Below are positions 54,424-63,117 of a stretch of 64,000 bases of DNA, piece after piece (position 1 is the first letter of the stretch; every line of letters starts with the position of its first letter). The DNA comes from Gammaproteobacteria bacterium. Its GTDB lineage: Bacteria; Pseudomonadota; Gammaproteobacteria; Steroidobacterales; Foliamicaceae. The stretch covers positions 64,875 through 128,874 of the forward strand of contig VXSK01000020.1 of NCBI GenBank assembly GCA_009838035.1, read 5' to 3'. The translations under genes and the position numbers were made by a program. The notes beneath the pieces are model-generated. The model was not told the DNA's origin and did no database searches. It saw only the letters and a list, made by a program, of their open reading frames with translations.

Positions 54424-55509
54424 TTATCCGGGATCCAGGGTGGCGAGCTGTTCGGCCTCCATGTGCTGGCGTAGCGGCTCGATGATCCCGTCGAGGTCGC
54501 CTTCCATGATCTGCGGCAGCTTGTAGAGACTCAGGTTGATGCGGTGGTCGGTGACCCGGCCCTGCGGGAAGTTGTACGTGCGGATGCGCTCGGAGCGGTC
54601 GCCGCTGCCGACCTGAGAGCGCCGTTCCTCGGCGCGCTCGTGCTCGAGGCGGCTCTGCTCGGCGTCCAGCAGCCGGGCGCGCAGCAGCGACAGCGCCCGG
54701 GCGCGATTCTTGTGCTGCGAGCGCTCGTCCTGACATTCGACGACGATTCCAGTGGGCAGGTGGGTGAGTCGGACCGCGGAGTCGGTCTTGTTCACGTGCT
54801 GGCCGCCGGCGCCCGAAGCGCGATAGGTATCGACCCTCAGGTCGCCGGGATCGATCTCGATTTCTCCCGTTTCCTCGGCTTCCGGGAGCACCGCCACGGT
54901 GCAGGCCGAGGTGTGAATCCGCCCCTGCGACTCCGTTTCCGGCACCCGCTGCACGCGATGGGCGCCGGACTCGAACCGCAGGTAGGAAAAGACCCGCTTG
55001 CCGGCCAGCCGGCAGACGATTTCCTTGTAGCCGCCGTGTTCGCCCTCGCTCATCTGAATGATCTCCTGCGCCCAGCCGCGCCCCTCCGCATAGCGCGCGT
55101 ACATGCGGAACAGGTCGCCGGCGAAAATCGCCGCTTCGTCGCCGCCGGTGCCGGCGCGGATCTCCAGGTAAACGTCGCGGGCGTCGCGCGGGTCGGGCTT
55201 GAGCAGGAAACGGCGCAACCGGACTTCCAGGGCCGCCTGTTCGCGCCGCGCCTCCTCGGCCTCTTCCCGCGCCAGCTCGCGCAGTTCCTCGTCGTCGCCG
55301 CCGAGCATTTCCTCCGCCGAAGCCTCCGTTTCCAGCGCCCGCTCCAGCCGGTCCAGCAGACTGGCCAGGGGCTGCAGACGCGAGTGCTCGCGGCCGGCAT
55401 CGCGCCGGCGCACCGGATCCGAAAGCACTTCCGGATCCGCCAGCGACGCCTCAAGTTGTTCAAAACGGGACTTGAGGCCGCGGAGTTTTTCCAGCAGGGC
55501 GGGGTTCAT
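54424..55509 (-). CDS. prfA: Peptide chain release factor 1
   Basis: The product has 361 residues. RF1 reads UAG and UAA and releases the peptide. The GGQ motif is at 235-237 ([10 protein letters not shown]), and the codon-recognition motif PxT reads PET at 190-192 in [17 protein letters not shown], which marks RF1 rather than RF2. hemA, its usual upstream neighbour in gammaproteobacteria, is missing; a divergent TPR lipoprotein gene lies there instead. Confidence 0.98.
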   Translation of the reverse strand: MNPALLEKLRGLKSRFEQLEASLADPEVLSDPVRRRDAGREHSRLQPLASLLDRLERALETEASAEEMLGGDDEELRELAREEAEEARREQAALEVRLRRFLLKPDPRDARDVYLEIRAGTGGDEAAIFAGDLFRMYARYAEGRGWAQEIIQMSEGEHGGYKEIVCRLAGKRVFSYLRFESGAHRVQRVPETESQGRIHTSACTVAVLPEAEETGEIEIDPGDLRVDTYRASGAGGQHVNKTDSAVRLTHLPTGIVVECQDERSQHKNRARALSLLRARLLDAEQSRLEHERAEERRSQVGSGDRSERIRTYNFPQGRVTDHRINLSLYKLPQIMEGDLDGIIEPLRQHMEAEQLATLDPG

Positions 55510-55570
55510 GGTCGTTTCCGCGTGGGGTCTGTTGACCGGCGGTGCCTGGCACTGAGGCTATTATCGCAGT

Positions 55571-57226
55571 GTGGATCTTCGTCCCAGCACCAGGTTGGCC
55601 GCCGTCTTTTTCGCAGGGTGCTCCCTCGCGGCTTGCGCAAGCACGCAGATGAGTCTGGCCGAGGCCGGCTGGCCGGCGTTTCCGGGTCATGAAGCCCGTG
55701 CCCTGCTGGCCGAGGCGCAGCGCGTGCCGGACGGTGCGGCGGCAGCTCTGAAGGCCCGGGAGGCGGCGGAGTTCGCGTTCCGGCGCGATCTCTATGCCGT
55801 TGCCCTGGAAGCGGCGACCTTGTGGCATGCGAGCGAAACAGGCGACCCGGAAGTCCTGGCGCTGCTGGCAGCCCTGAACGCGGCTGCCGGCGACATGCAG
55901 GCGGCGTACGAAGCGGCTCGCGAGGGTCTTTCCGCGGACGCGGATGACGGACGCTTTCTCGCATTGCTCGAGGAGCGGCTGAACGGAATCAATTCGGACG
56001 CGCTTACCACCACGGACCTGGAGCCGCTGACCAGCCGGCTCGCCGCCGAGCATCCCGATCTGCCGCAAGTGCTCAATCTCGGTGCGCGTGTGGCGCTTGC
56101 CGCCGAGCAACATTCGCAGGCCTCCCGGTTGGCGGAAGACCTGTTGCAGCTTGATCCCGGGCGCGACGATGCGCATGCGCTCGCGGCCACCGCGCTGTTG
56201 CGCGCCGGCGACCCGGATGCCGCCCTCGCCCGGTTGACCGAGCAATTGGCTATTCGCGACAGCCTGGTGCTGGAGCAGAACTACGTGGCCTTGCTGCTGG
56301 CGGCGGAACAACCGCGCGAGGCCTTCGGCCGCCTTCGAAATCTTCGCGCCACGCACCCGCGCTCTCCGGATCTGGCGCTGCAGGAGGCCGGGCTGCTGCG
56401 GATGCTCGACGCCGATAATTACGCCGAGCCGATATACCTCGAGCTTTTTTCGCGCGGCTACCGGCCCGATTTCTGCCGCTTGGCCCTGGGGCAGATCGCC
56501 GCCCGGCGCGAGGATTGGCTGGAATCGATCGAGTGGCTCGCCGGGATCGAAACGGACCGGCTGGCGCCCGCGGCCGCGAGTGTGCTGGTCGGGGCTTTCG
56601 TCGCGCGGGATGAAATCGACGAGGCGCTGGCGACCCTTCTGGACCATGTCGGGCGCTATCCCCAGCACGCCTTCGAGAGCCTGCCGCTGTTCGCTTTCGT
56701 GATGCGGGCCGCCGATCGCGATGGTCAGGCGCTGGCGGCGTACGAGGAAGCTCTTCGCTACCGGCCGCAAAGCCGTGCATTGAGGATGCAGCGAGCCCAC
56801 CTGCTGCTGGATCTCAAGAAACACCGCAGGGCGATTCGGGAGATGGAAGGCTTGCTGGCCGAGCACCCGCGTGACTCGGAAGTGCTCAATGCCCTGGGAT
56901 ACACGCTGGCGGATCGGGGCATACGACTTGAGGAAGCCCATGGTCATATCAGCCTGGCGCTGGAGCTCGACCCGGGCTCGCCCGCGATCGTGGACAGCAT
57001 GGGCTGGGTGCTCTACCGCCTGGGCCGGAAGGAGGAGGCCGTGCCGCTGCTGGAGCAGGCGCTTGAGGGCCTTCCGAATCCCGAAGTCGCCGCGCACCTG
57101 TGCGAGGTCCTGTACGAACTGGGACAGACGGAACGGGCCGACGAACTGCTGAGCGATTCGCTGGTGCAGTACGAGGACGAGGACACGACGCTCCTGGAGG
57201 CCGTTCGGGACAGGTATTCGCGATGA
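55571..57226 (+). CDS. TPR-repeat lipoprotein
   Basis: The product has 551 residues. It starts with GTG at 55571; a lipobox (SLAAC) follows, then repeated helical pairs of TPR type. The last repeats are clearest (VLNALGYTLADRG; DSMGWVLYRLGRKEEAVPLL). The stop overlaps the lolB start by four bases, so it may work with outer-membrane lipoprotein sorting. TPR proteins next to lolB are seen in other proteobacteria. No enzyme domain is visible. Confidence 0.9.
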   Translation: MDLRPSTRLAAVFFAGCSLAACASTQMSLAEAGWPAFPGHEARALLAEAQRVPDGAAAALKAREAAEFAFRRDLYAVALEAATLWHASETGDPEVLALLAALNAAAGDMQAAYEAAREGLSADADDGRFLALLEERLNGINSDALTTTDLEPLTSRLAAEHPDLPQVLNLGARVALAAEQHSQASRLAEDLLQLDPGRDDAHALAATALLRAGDPDAALARLTEQLAIRDSLVLEQNYVALLLAAEQPREAFGRLRNLRATHPRSPDLALQEAGLLRMLDADNYAEPIYLELFSRGYRPDFCRLALGQIAARREDWLESIEWLAGIETDRLAPAAASVLVGAFVARDEIDEALATLLDHVGRYPQHAFESLPLFAFVMRAADRDGQALAAYEEALRYRPQSRALRMQRAHLLLDLKKHRRAIREMEGLLAEHPRDSEVLNALGYTLADRGIRLEEAHGHISLALELDPGSPAIVDSMGWVLYRLGRKEEAVPLLEQALEGLPNPEVAAHLCEVLYELGQTERADELLSDSLVQYEDEDTTLLEAVRDRYSR

Positions 57227-57822
57227 GGCAAAAGGCGGCGTTTACCGGATTCCTGCTTGCGGTCGCATGGCTGCTGGCGGGCTGCACGGCGACAGGCAAT
57301 CGCGTCCCCGCCGTCCTGGACGCCGCCGCGCTTGCGGAACTTGAATCCTGGGAGCTGCGCGGACGTGTGGCGCTGAACCGGGAGGGCCGGGGGGCGCAGG
57401 CCAATGTCCTGTGGCGCCAGGAAGGACCTCTTGCGCGGCTGGAATTGAGCGGCCCCTGGGGCGTGGGCGCCGAGCGCGTGCGGATCGAGGGCGGCGACGT
57501 CAACCTGTTCAGCGAGGGCGACTGGGTTTCGATGTGTGCACCCGGCATGCAGATCGAGGAGTTGGAAATGCTGTGCGACAGTGCGCCGCTGAAAAGCCTT
57601 CCCTACTGGTTGCGCGGATTGCCGGATCCCGGTTCCCCGTTCACCGAATACAGTTCCGGCCAGGGCGCGGCGCGGGAATTCCGCCAGGACGGCTGGAGTA
57701 TCGAGGTGAACGCGCTGGCCCGCTCGGGCGACCTCGCCGTTCCCCGAAGGCTCAACATATCCGGACCCGGCGCTTCGATGAGGGTGGCCATCACGAACTG
57801 GGAGTTGCCGCCGGTTCGCTGA
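57223..57822 (+). CDS. lolB: Outer-membrane lipoprotein receptor LolB
   Basis: The product has 199 residues with lipobox LLAGC. LolB accepts lipoproteins from LolA and inserts them in the outer membrane. The family start ELESWELRGRVAL and the middle part LARLELSGPWGVGAERV, plus YWLRGLPDPG, fit LolB well. It is coupled to the TPR gene by an ATGA overlap. ispE, the common downstream gene, is absent; a helicase gene follows. Confidence 0.93.
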   Translation: MRQKAAFTGFLLAVAWLLAGCTATGNRVPAVLDAAALAELESWELRGRVALNREGRGAQANVLWRQEGPLARLELSGPWGVGAERVRIEGGDVNLFSEGDWVSMCAPGMQIEELEMLCDSAPLKSLPYWLRGLPDPGSPFTEYSSGQGAAREFRQDGWSIEVNALARSGDLAVPRRLNISGPGASMRVAITNWELPPVR

Positions 57823-57842
57823 GCCGGCCGGGGCGGTTGCAC

Positions 57843-59405
57843 GTGGACACTCGCGCCCCGGGCCTGGAAATCACCGACGAGTTCGCCCGCGCGCTTAAGG
57901 GCATGGAGCAGGGCGCCCGGCACCTGCTGATCACCGGCAGCGCGGGGACCGGCAAGTCCACTCTGCTGAGTTACTTCTGCCAAAGCGTAGACTGGGACCC
58001 GGTGGTCCTGGCGCCTACCGGGGTGGCGGCGCTGAACGTTGGCGGTCAGACCGTCCACCGCTTTTTCGGCTTCGGGATCGACGTGACGCCGCAAGCCATC
58101 GCCGCGCGCCGCGGCAAACCGCGCAACGCGAAACTCTACAGAAACCTGCGCACGCTGATCATCGACGAGGTATCGATGCTGCGCGCGGACCTGCTCGACT
58201 GCGTGGATCTCTTTCTCAGGCGCTACGGCCCCCGCCCGAACGCCCGTTTCGGCGGCGTCCACATGGTGTTCATCGGCGACCTCTACCAGCTTCCGCCGGT
58301 GGTTACCGGACTGGAGCACGAGGCGCTTCGCCAGGTTTACGAGTCTCCCCATTTCTTCAGCGCCCGCGCGCTCGAGGACGTGGAGCTGGAGATCATCGAA
58401 CTCACGCGCGTATTCCGCCAGCGCGATCGCGAGTTCGTGCGCTTGCTGAACCGCGTCCGCAAGAAGTCGCTGGAACACAGCGACCTGCAGCGCCTGAACC
58501 GGCGGGTGGACCCCCAATTCGATCCGCCTGACGGCGAGGGGTACATCACGCTGACCGGCACCAACCGCAAGGCCGGCCTGATCAACCGCAACCGGCTGGA
58601 CGGCCTGGTCGCGCCGGAGCATCGGTTCGATGCCGTGATCGAAGGCGCTTTCGGCCGCGAGTACTACCCCACGGAGGCGCAACTGCGCTTCAAGGCCGGC
58701 GCCCAGGTCATGCTGCTGAACAACGACGGCGCCGGACGCTGGGTCAACGGCAGCATCGGCGTGATCGAGGGCGTGAACATCGGCGGCGGCGAGGCGTATG
58801 TGCTGGTCCGCCTGGCCGATTCCGGACGGCGCGTTCGCGTCGAGCCGTACGAATGGGAGCTGATCCGCTTCGAGGCCCGGGAGGGGTCCATCGTCAGCAG
58901 CCCGGCGGGAACCTTCACCCAGTTTCCGTTCCGGCTGGCCTGGGCGGTGACCGTCCACAAGAGCCAGGGCAAGACTTTCGAACGGATGGTGATCGATCTC
59001 GACCGCGTGTTCGCCGCCGGTCAGACCTACGTTGCCCTGAGCCGCTGCACGTCCTTCGAGGGGCTGGTGCTGACCCGCCCGTTGACGGCCGGTTCCATCC
59101 GTTGCGACTGGCGCGTGCAGCGCTTCCTGACCGGCGAGCAATACAAGCGCGCGGAACGAAGCCTGTCCACGGACACCAAGCTCGAAATCATCGAGAGAGC
59201 CATCGCCGCGGCTAGCCCCCTCGACATGGAGTACCTGAAGCGCAACGACGTGCGCACGCGACGCCGTATCCGCCCGCTTGAAGTGGGCATGCGGTCTTAC
59301 TCCAACCGGGAATTCCTCGGCATGCGCGCCTGGTGCATGCTGCGCCAGGACGAGCGGACCTTCCGCGTCGACCGCATCCTCTCCCTAAGCCCTCCCGACA
59401 CCTGA
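57843..59405 (+). CDS. Pif1-like superfamily 1 DNA helicase
   Basis: The product has 520 residues from GTG 57843; TTG 57837 is an alternative. Helicase motifs in order: GSAGTGKST (Walker A, K38), APTGVAALNVGGQTVH, IIDEVSM (Walker B), GDLYQLPPV, and late motifs VHKSQGKTFERMVID and YVALSRC. This order identifies a Pif1/RecD-like 5'-3' helicase. About 80 residues follow the last motif with no known domain (rich in Arg, including RNDVRTRRRIRPL), perhaps a nucleic-acid binding tail. Its place beside lolB suggests no functional link. Confidence 0.93.
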   Translation: MDTRAPGLEITDEFARALKGMEQGARHLLITGSAGTGKSTLLSYFCQSVDWDPVVLAPTGVAALNVGGQTVHRFFGFGIDVTPQAIAARRGKPRNAKLYRNLRTLIIDEVSMLRADLLDCVDLFLRRYGPRPNARFGGVHMVFIGDLYQLPPVVTGLEHEALRQVYESPHFFSARALEDVELEIIELTRVFRQRDREFVRLLNRVRKKSLEHSDLQRLNRRVDPQFDPPDGEGYITLTGTNRKAGLINRNRLDGLVAPEHRFDAVIEGAFGREYYPTEAQLRFKAGAQVMLLNNDGAGRWVNGSIGVIEGVNIGGGEAYVLVRLADSGRRVRVEPYEWELIRFEAREGSIVSSPAGTFTQFPFRLAWAVTVHKSQGKTFERMVIDLDRVFAAGQTYVALSRCTSFEGLVLTRPLTAGSIRCDWRVQRFLTGEQYKRAERSLSTDTKLEIIERAIAAASPLDMEYLKRNDVRTRRRIRPLEVGMRSYSNREFLGMRAWCMLRQDERTFRVDRILSLSPPDT

Positions 59406-59446
59406 CGAGGTCCTATAATCGAGGGGAAAGCATGGGGGAGACGACC

Positions 59447-59833
59447 ATGAGTGACAATCCCGGCTACACGGCCGATTTCATCAAGTCCGACACGGACCAG
59501 GCCACGTTCATGAAGGATCCGGCGATGGATCATCTGATGACGGCGCTGGTGTCGGTGAGCACCGAGATCTGGGCGCAGGCCCGGCGCATGAAGATCATGG
59601 AGCGATTGCTGGAGGACCATGGGAAGGTGACGCGCGAGATGATCGAGGGTTACATGCCGAGCGCGGAGGAGGAGGCGTCCTGGCGTGCCGAGCGCGACAG
59701 TTTCATCGAGCGGACGTTCGGTTCGATCACGGTGGGGCATTCGGGCGAGGGCCAGCCGATGATGGAGTTCCGCAACCGGTCGGCCCCGGAGGGGTCGACG
59801 AATCGCGCCGGCATGGGAGGTGACCCGTCATGA
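59447..59833 (+). CDS. Small hypothetical protein coupled to a methyltransferase
   Basis: The product has 128 residues. I chose ATG 59447 because GGGGGAG precedes it by six bases. The sequence is hydrophilic and mostly helical (SVSTEIWAQARRMKIMERLLE; GYMPSAEEEASWRAERD). No signal peptide, metal motif or known family is recognised. Its stop overlaps the methyltransferase start by four bases, so the two are likely partners. A TATAAT sequence at 59414-59419 is a possible -10 box, without a good -35 box. Confidence 0.8.
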   Translation: MSDNPGYTADFIKSDTDQATFMKDPAMDHLMTALVSVSTEIWAQARRMKIMERLLEDHGKVTREMIEGYMPSAEEEASWRAERDSFIERTFGSITVGHSGEGQPMMEFRNRSAPEGSTNRAGMGGDPS

Positions 59834-61008
59834 TGAATCGACGCACGATTCTGGGCGCCCTGGCCGCGGCCTTTTCGGCAACGGCGGCCACGCGCAAGGC
59901 GCGCGCGTCCACGGCCACTCCGCCTTCACCGCCGTACGACTTCGAGCCGCGCGGCAACATCGGCAAGCTGGAGCGTCTGGCCAGTCTTGACCTGGAAAGC
60001 CGCCAGGACTTCCTGACCGGCTTCCGCGTCTGGTCGAACGGCCCTCTGGGCCGCGCCGCACAGGTTCGCGCCGAACACATCTTCAAGCAAGAGGGCATCG
60101 ATCCCACGAGCAATCTTTCGATCGAGGCGCTGCGCGAAGTACTGGAACGCGACCCGGTGATCGGCGCCAGCATGCGCTACTGGATCAGCGGCCAGGAGAT
60201 CAGCTGGAAGATCCTGCAGGAGGAGTTCCACGGCAAGGCTCACACCTATCTCGCGGAACTGGACGCGGCCGACAAGGCCGGTCCGGGCTCGGTGAAGCTG
60301 GACCCGGACCTCAAGGTTCCGGAATACGCTTCGCACGAGATCCACATCCAGCCCGGCGGCTACGTGGGCGATCCCTTTGCGGGCCACATCTATCACTACG
60401 GCACCAACCACTTCTACATGGGTCACAACGACCAGGACGAGGTGCACGCGCAACTGGCGGCGGCGGTCGAGCCGCCCGAAGACGGCCAGGTCAAGCGCAT
60501 TCTCGATCTGGCCTGCGGGCCCGGCCAGCTGACCCTGGCGCTGAAGGATCGTTTCCCGGATGCCGAGGTGTGGGGACTGGACGTTTCCGCCCCGATGGTG
60601 CGTTATGCGCACATGCGGGCGGTCGAGCTCGGCAGGGAAATGCACTTCGTGCAGGCGCTGGGCGAGAAGACCGGCTTCCCGGACGGTTTCTTCGACATTG
60701 TGGCTTCGTACATCGTCTTTCACGAGACCCCGGCGCAGATCACCAGGGACATCGTTGCCGAGGTGCGGCGCATTACGCGTCCCGGCGGCGTTTTCCAGCC
60801 GTTCGATTTTCCGAGCGACGAGCACCCGCCCACCGGTTTTAGCAAGTTCCGGCGCTGGTGGGACCATCGCTGGAACCAGGAAGTGTGGCGCAACGAATTC
60901 GCGAGCATCCATTTCCCGACCGAGATCGAGAAGGCCGGCTTTTCGGTGCGCGAAGCGAAGAAGGGCGTGCTGTTCTTCGGGCGGGTTCACGCAACGCGCA
61001 ACGCTTAG
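59830..61008 (+). CDS. SAM-dependent methyltransferase with Tat-like signal
   Basis: The product has 392 residues. A class I methyltransferase domain occupies the C-terminal half: ILDLACGPGQLTLAL (about 223-237), VWGLDVS, and FDIVASYIVFHE. The N-terminal half (about 30-215) has no family I recognise but is rich in aromatic residues (HIYHYGTNHFYMG). The N-terminus NRRTILGALAAAFSATAA looks like a twin-arginine signal. Export would be odd because SAM is cytoplasmic, so the leader may be uncleaved, or the protein may have lost SAM use. The ATG at 59833 is an equal alternative start. Confidence 0.88.
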   Translation: MMNRRTILGALAAAFSATAATRKARASTATPPSPPYDFEPRGNIGKLERLASLDLESRQDFLTGFRVWSNGPLGRAAQVRAEHIFKQEGIDPTSNLSIEALREVLERDPVIGASMRYWISGQEISWKILQEEFHGKAHTYLAELDAADKAGPGSVKLDPDLKVPEYASHEIHIQPGGYVGDPFAGHIYHYGTNHFYMGHNDQDEVHAQLAAAVEPPEDGQVKRILDLACGPGQLTLALKDRFPDAEVWGLDVSAPMVRYAHMRAVELGREMHFVQALGEKTGFPDGFFDIVASYIVFHETPAQITRDIVAEVRRITRPGGVFQPFDFPSDEHPPTGFSKFRRWWDHRWNQEVWRNEFASIHFPTEIEKAGFSVREAKKGVLFFGRVHATRNA

Positions 61009-61033
61009 CGCCTGATTTCGGGGCACTTGGTAA

Positions 61034-61140
61034 GCCATTTCTTTGCTCCCTTCTTCAGGGAGTATTGGAGCCAGGGATGGCGGAGCAAGCTACAGGGATG
61101 TATTCATGCGTCTCCCGGAAGAAGGGAGCAAAGAAATGGC
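61034..61140 (+). repeat. Variable-arm hairpin element 5
   Basis: Perfect 23-bp arms at 61034-61056 and 61118-61140 enclose a 61-base core with two clean hairpins, GCCA-GGGA-TGGC (61070-61081) and TACA-GGGA-TGTA (61091-61102). The second matches 11 of 12 positions of the published CsrA SELEX consensus RUACARGGAUGU. It lies between two plus-strand genes, in the sense orientation, ending 17 bases before the dehydrogenase start. Confidence 0.9.
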
Positions 61141-61157
61141 GAGATCGAAGCGCGTAA

Positions 61158-63107
61158 ATGACCAGGATCGAAGCAATGTGCTTGGCTCTAGTCGGCCTGT
61201 TTCTGGCGGGCGCATGCGGAACTGCGGCGGCTCAGGAGCATGCAGGCGCCGACGGCAATCCGGGCGAGTGGCCCAATTTCGGAAGGGACCCGGGCGGAAG
61301 CCAGTATTCCCCGCTGGACGAGATCACGCGCGAAAACGTAGGACGTCTCGAACAGGCCTGGGTACACCACAGCGGCGACTATAAGGAAGGCCCCTTCAGG
61401 ATCGGGTCGACGCAGCAGGCGGTGCCGCTGATGGCCAACGGGCTGGTCTATTTCTGCACGCCGTTCAACCGGGTGTTCGCCGTCGATGCCGAAAGCGGCG
61501 AAGAAGTCTGGGTGTTCGATGCGCACGCCGCGCTGACGGGCAACGAAGCGGAACGCGCCGGGGAACGCGGGCCGAGCACCTGCCGCGGATTGGCCTACTG
61601 GGAGCAGGCCGAAGCATCTTCCAAGCCCTGTGTGAAGCGCATCTTCAAGGGCGACTTCACCGGCGCCGTCCACGCCGTCGATGCGCTGACCGGGGAAGCC
61701 TGCCGGGATTTCGGCGCGGCCACGGATCACCCCGGCTACGTGTCGCACTGGGATTACGAGGGCTATGGCGAAGGAGAGGTTCGCGGCATGTCGTCGCCGC
61801 CGGTCGTGCTGGGCGACCTGGTGATCGCCGGCAGCGGTTCGAACGACGGAATAGCCAATGCGAACGACGGCGTGGTGCGGGCCTTCGACGTGCGAACCGG
61901 GGCAATGGTCTGGGAGTTCAATCCCATCCCCCCGGAGTACAGCGCTGTTACGGGCGCCGCCAACGTATGGACCACGATGAGCGCCGATCCGGCGCGCAAC
62001 CTGGTGTTTCTGCCCACCACCAGCCCATCGGTGGACTACTATGGCGGAGGCCGCCGCGTGGAACTTCCGCTGGCCAACGCCGTGGTGGCGGTGGACGGGG
62101 CAACCGGCAAGCCCGCCTGGTCTTTCCAGATCATTCACCACGACCTGTACGACTACGACCTGCCGGGCCACGCCCTGCTTGTGACCATCCGCAAGGACGG
62201 AAAGGCGCGCGAGGTCGCCATACAGCAGACCAAGAGCGGTCATCTTTTCGTATTCGACAGGGATACGGGCGAACCGGTTTTTCCCATCGAGGAGCAGGCC
62301 ATTCCGCCTTCCGATCTGCCCGACGAGACCGCCTTTCCCACTCAGCCCCTGCCCACGGGCATCTCGACCTTCGCCCGCACCGAACTGGACCGGGACAGCC
62401 TTTTCGGGATCACCGCACTGGACCGCGCCTGGTGCCGCAGGCGGTTTGACGAATCGCGCTACGACGGCCTCTTCACGCCGCCCAGCCGGCGCGGCAGCAT
62501 CCTGTTTCCCTCGGCGCTGGGCGGCGGAAACTGGGGCGGCGCGGCCTTCGATCCGGCAAGCAATCTTCTCGTGATCAAGGCCGAGAACCTGGCTACCTGG
62601 CTGCGCTTCGTGCCGCTGGAAGAGGGCGAGCATGACGGGCCGCGCGACTATCTCAATCGCACACTGAGCGGAACGCCCTACCGCGTGGAAGGCGAGGTCT
62701 GGATCTCGCCTTCGGGGTTTCCGTGCACGCCGCCCCCGTGGGGCACGCTGAGCGCCATCGACATGGACAGCGGCGAGTTGCGCTGGCAGGTGCCCCTGGG
62801 ACGCCTGCGCGCGATGGGCATTACGTTGCCGTCCGCATTCGGCTGGGGCTCGCCCAGTGTCGGCGGTCCCATCGTTACCGCCGGGGGGCTGGTGTTCGTG
62901 GCCTCCACCCTCGATCACAACCTGCGCGCCCTGGACGTGGAAACCGGCGAGGAACTCTGGTCCGGCGACTTGCCGGCGCCCGGCATGACGGTGCCGATCA
63001 CCTACCGCGCGGGCGGACGGCAATACGTTGTGATCGCTGCCGGCGGAAACGCCCGCGCCGGGACCGCGCAATCGGATGCGGTGGTGGCTTTCGCCTTGCC
63101 GGACTGA
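61158..63107 (+). CDS. PQQ-dependent quinoprotein dehydrogenase, periplasmic
   Basis: The product has 649 residues. The signal peptide ends near residue 25, with a possible lipobox (LAGAC). The repeated eight-bladed propeller motifs are visible (VDAESGEEVWVFD; VDALTGEACRDF; DMDSGELRWQVPLG; DVETGEELWSGDL). It resembles the glucose/quinate dehydrogenase group without the membrane domain found in some members. PQQ with calcium would oxidise an alcohol or sugar in the periplasm and pass electrons to the respiratory chain. No cytochrome c domain is fused. There is no clear ribosome site; the hairpin element ends just upstream. Confidence 0.94.
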   Translation: MTRIEAMCLALVGLFLAGACGTAAAQEHAGADGNPGEWPNFGRDPGGSQYSPLDEITRENVGRLEQAWVHHSGDYKEGPFRIGSTQQAVPLMANGLVYFCTPFNRVFAVDAESGEEVWVFDAHAALTGNEAERAGERGPSTCRGLAYWEQAEASSKPCVKRIFKGDFTGAVHAVDALTGEACRDFGAATDHPGYVSHWDYEGYGEGEVRGMSSPPVVLGDLVIAGSGSNDGIANANDGVVRAFDVRTGAMVWEFNPIPPEYSAVTGAANVWTTMSADPARNLVFLPTTSPSVDYYGGGRRVELPLANAVVAVDGATGKPAWSFQIIHHDLYDYDLPGHALLVTIRKDGKAREVAIQQTKSGHLFVFDRDTGEPVFPIEEQAIPPSDLPDETAFPTQPLPTGISTFARTELDRDSLFGITALDRAWCRRRFDESRYDGLFTPPSRRGSILFPSALGGGNWGGAAFDPASNLLVIKAENLATWLRFVPLEEGEHDGPRDYLNRTLSGTPYRVEGEVWISPSGFPCTPPPWGTLSAIDMDSGELRWQVPLGRLRAMGITLPSAFGWGSPSVGGPIVTAGGLVFVASTLDHNLRALDVETGEELWSGDLPAPGMTVPITYRAGGRQYVVIAAGGNARAGTAQSDAVVAFALPD

Positions 63108-63117
63108 TCCGCCGGCT

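Noticed and set aside
55532-55564. Promoter TTGACC / TATTAT before the TPR lipoprotein gene
   Set aside because: The spacing is 21 bases, too long for a good sigma-70 site, and the -10 box is only six bases from the GTG start.
57411-57842. Upstream extension of the helicase frame into lolB
   Set aside because: The extra residues are the out-of-frame reading of lolB; the conserved helicase sequence begins after 57843.
36734-61140. Integron attC sites
   Set aside because: The elements have variable palindromic arms as attC sites do, but the conserved part is the central core, not the ends; no RYYYAAC/GTTRRRY boxes and no integrase gene are present.
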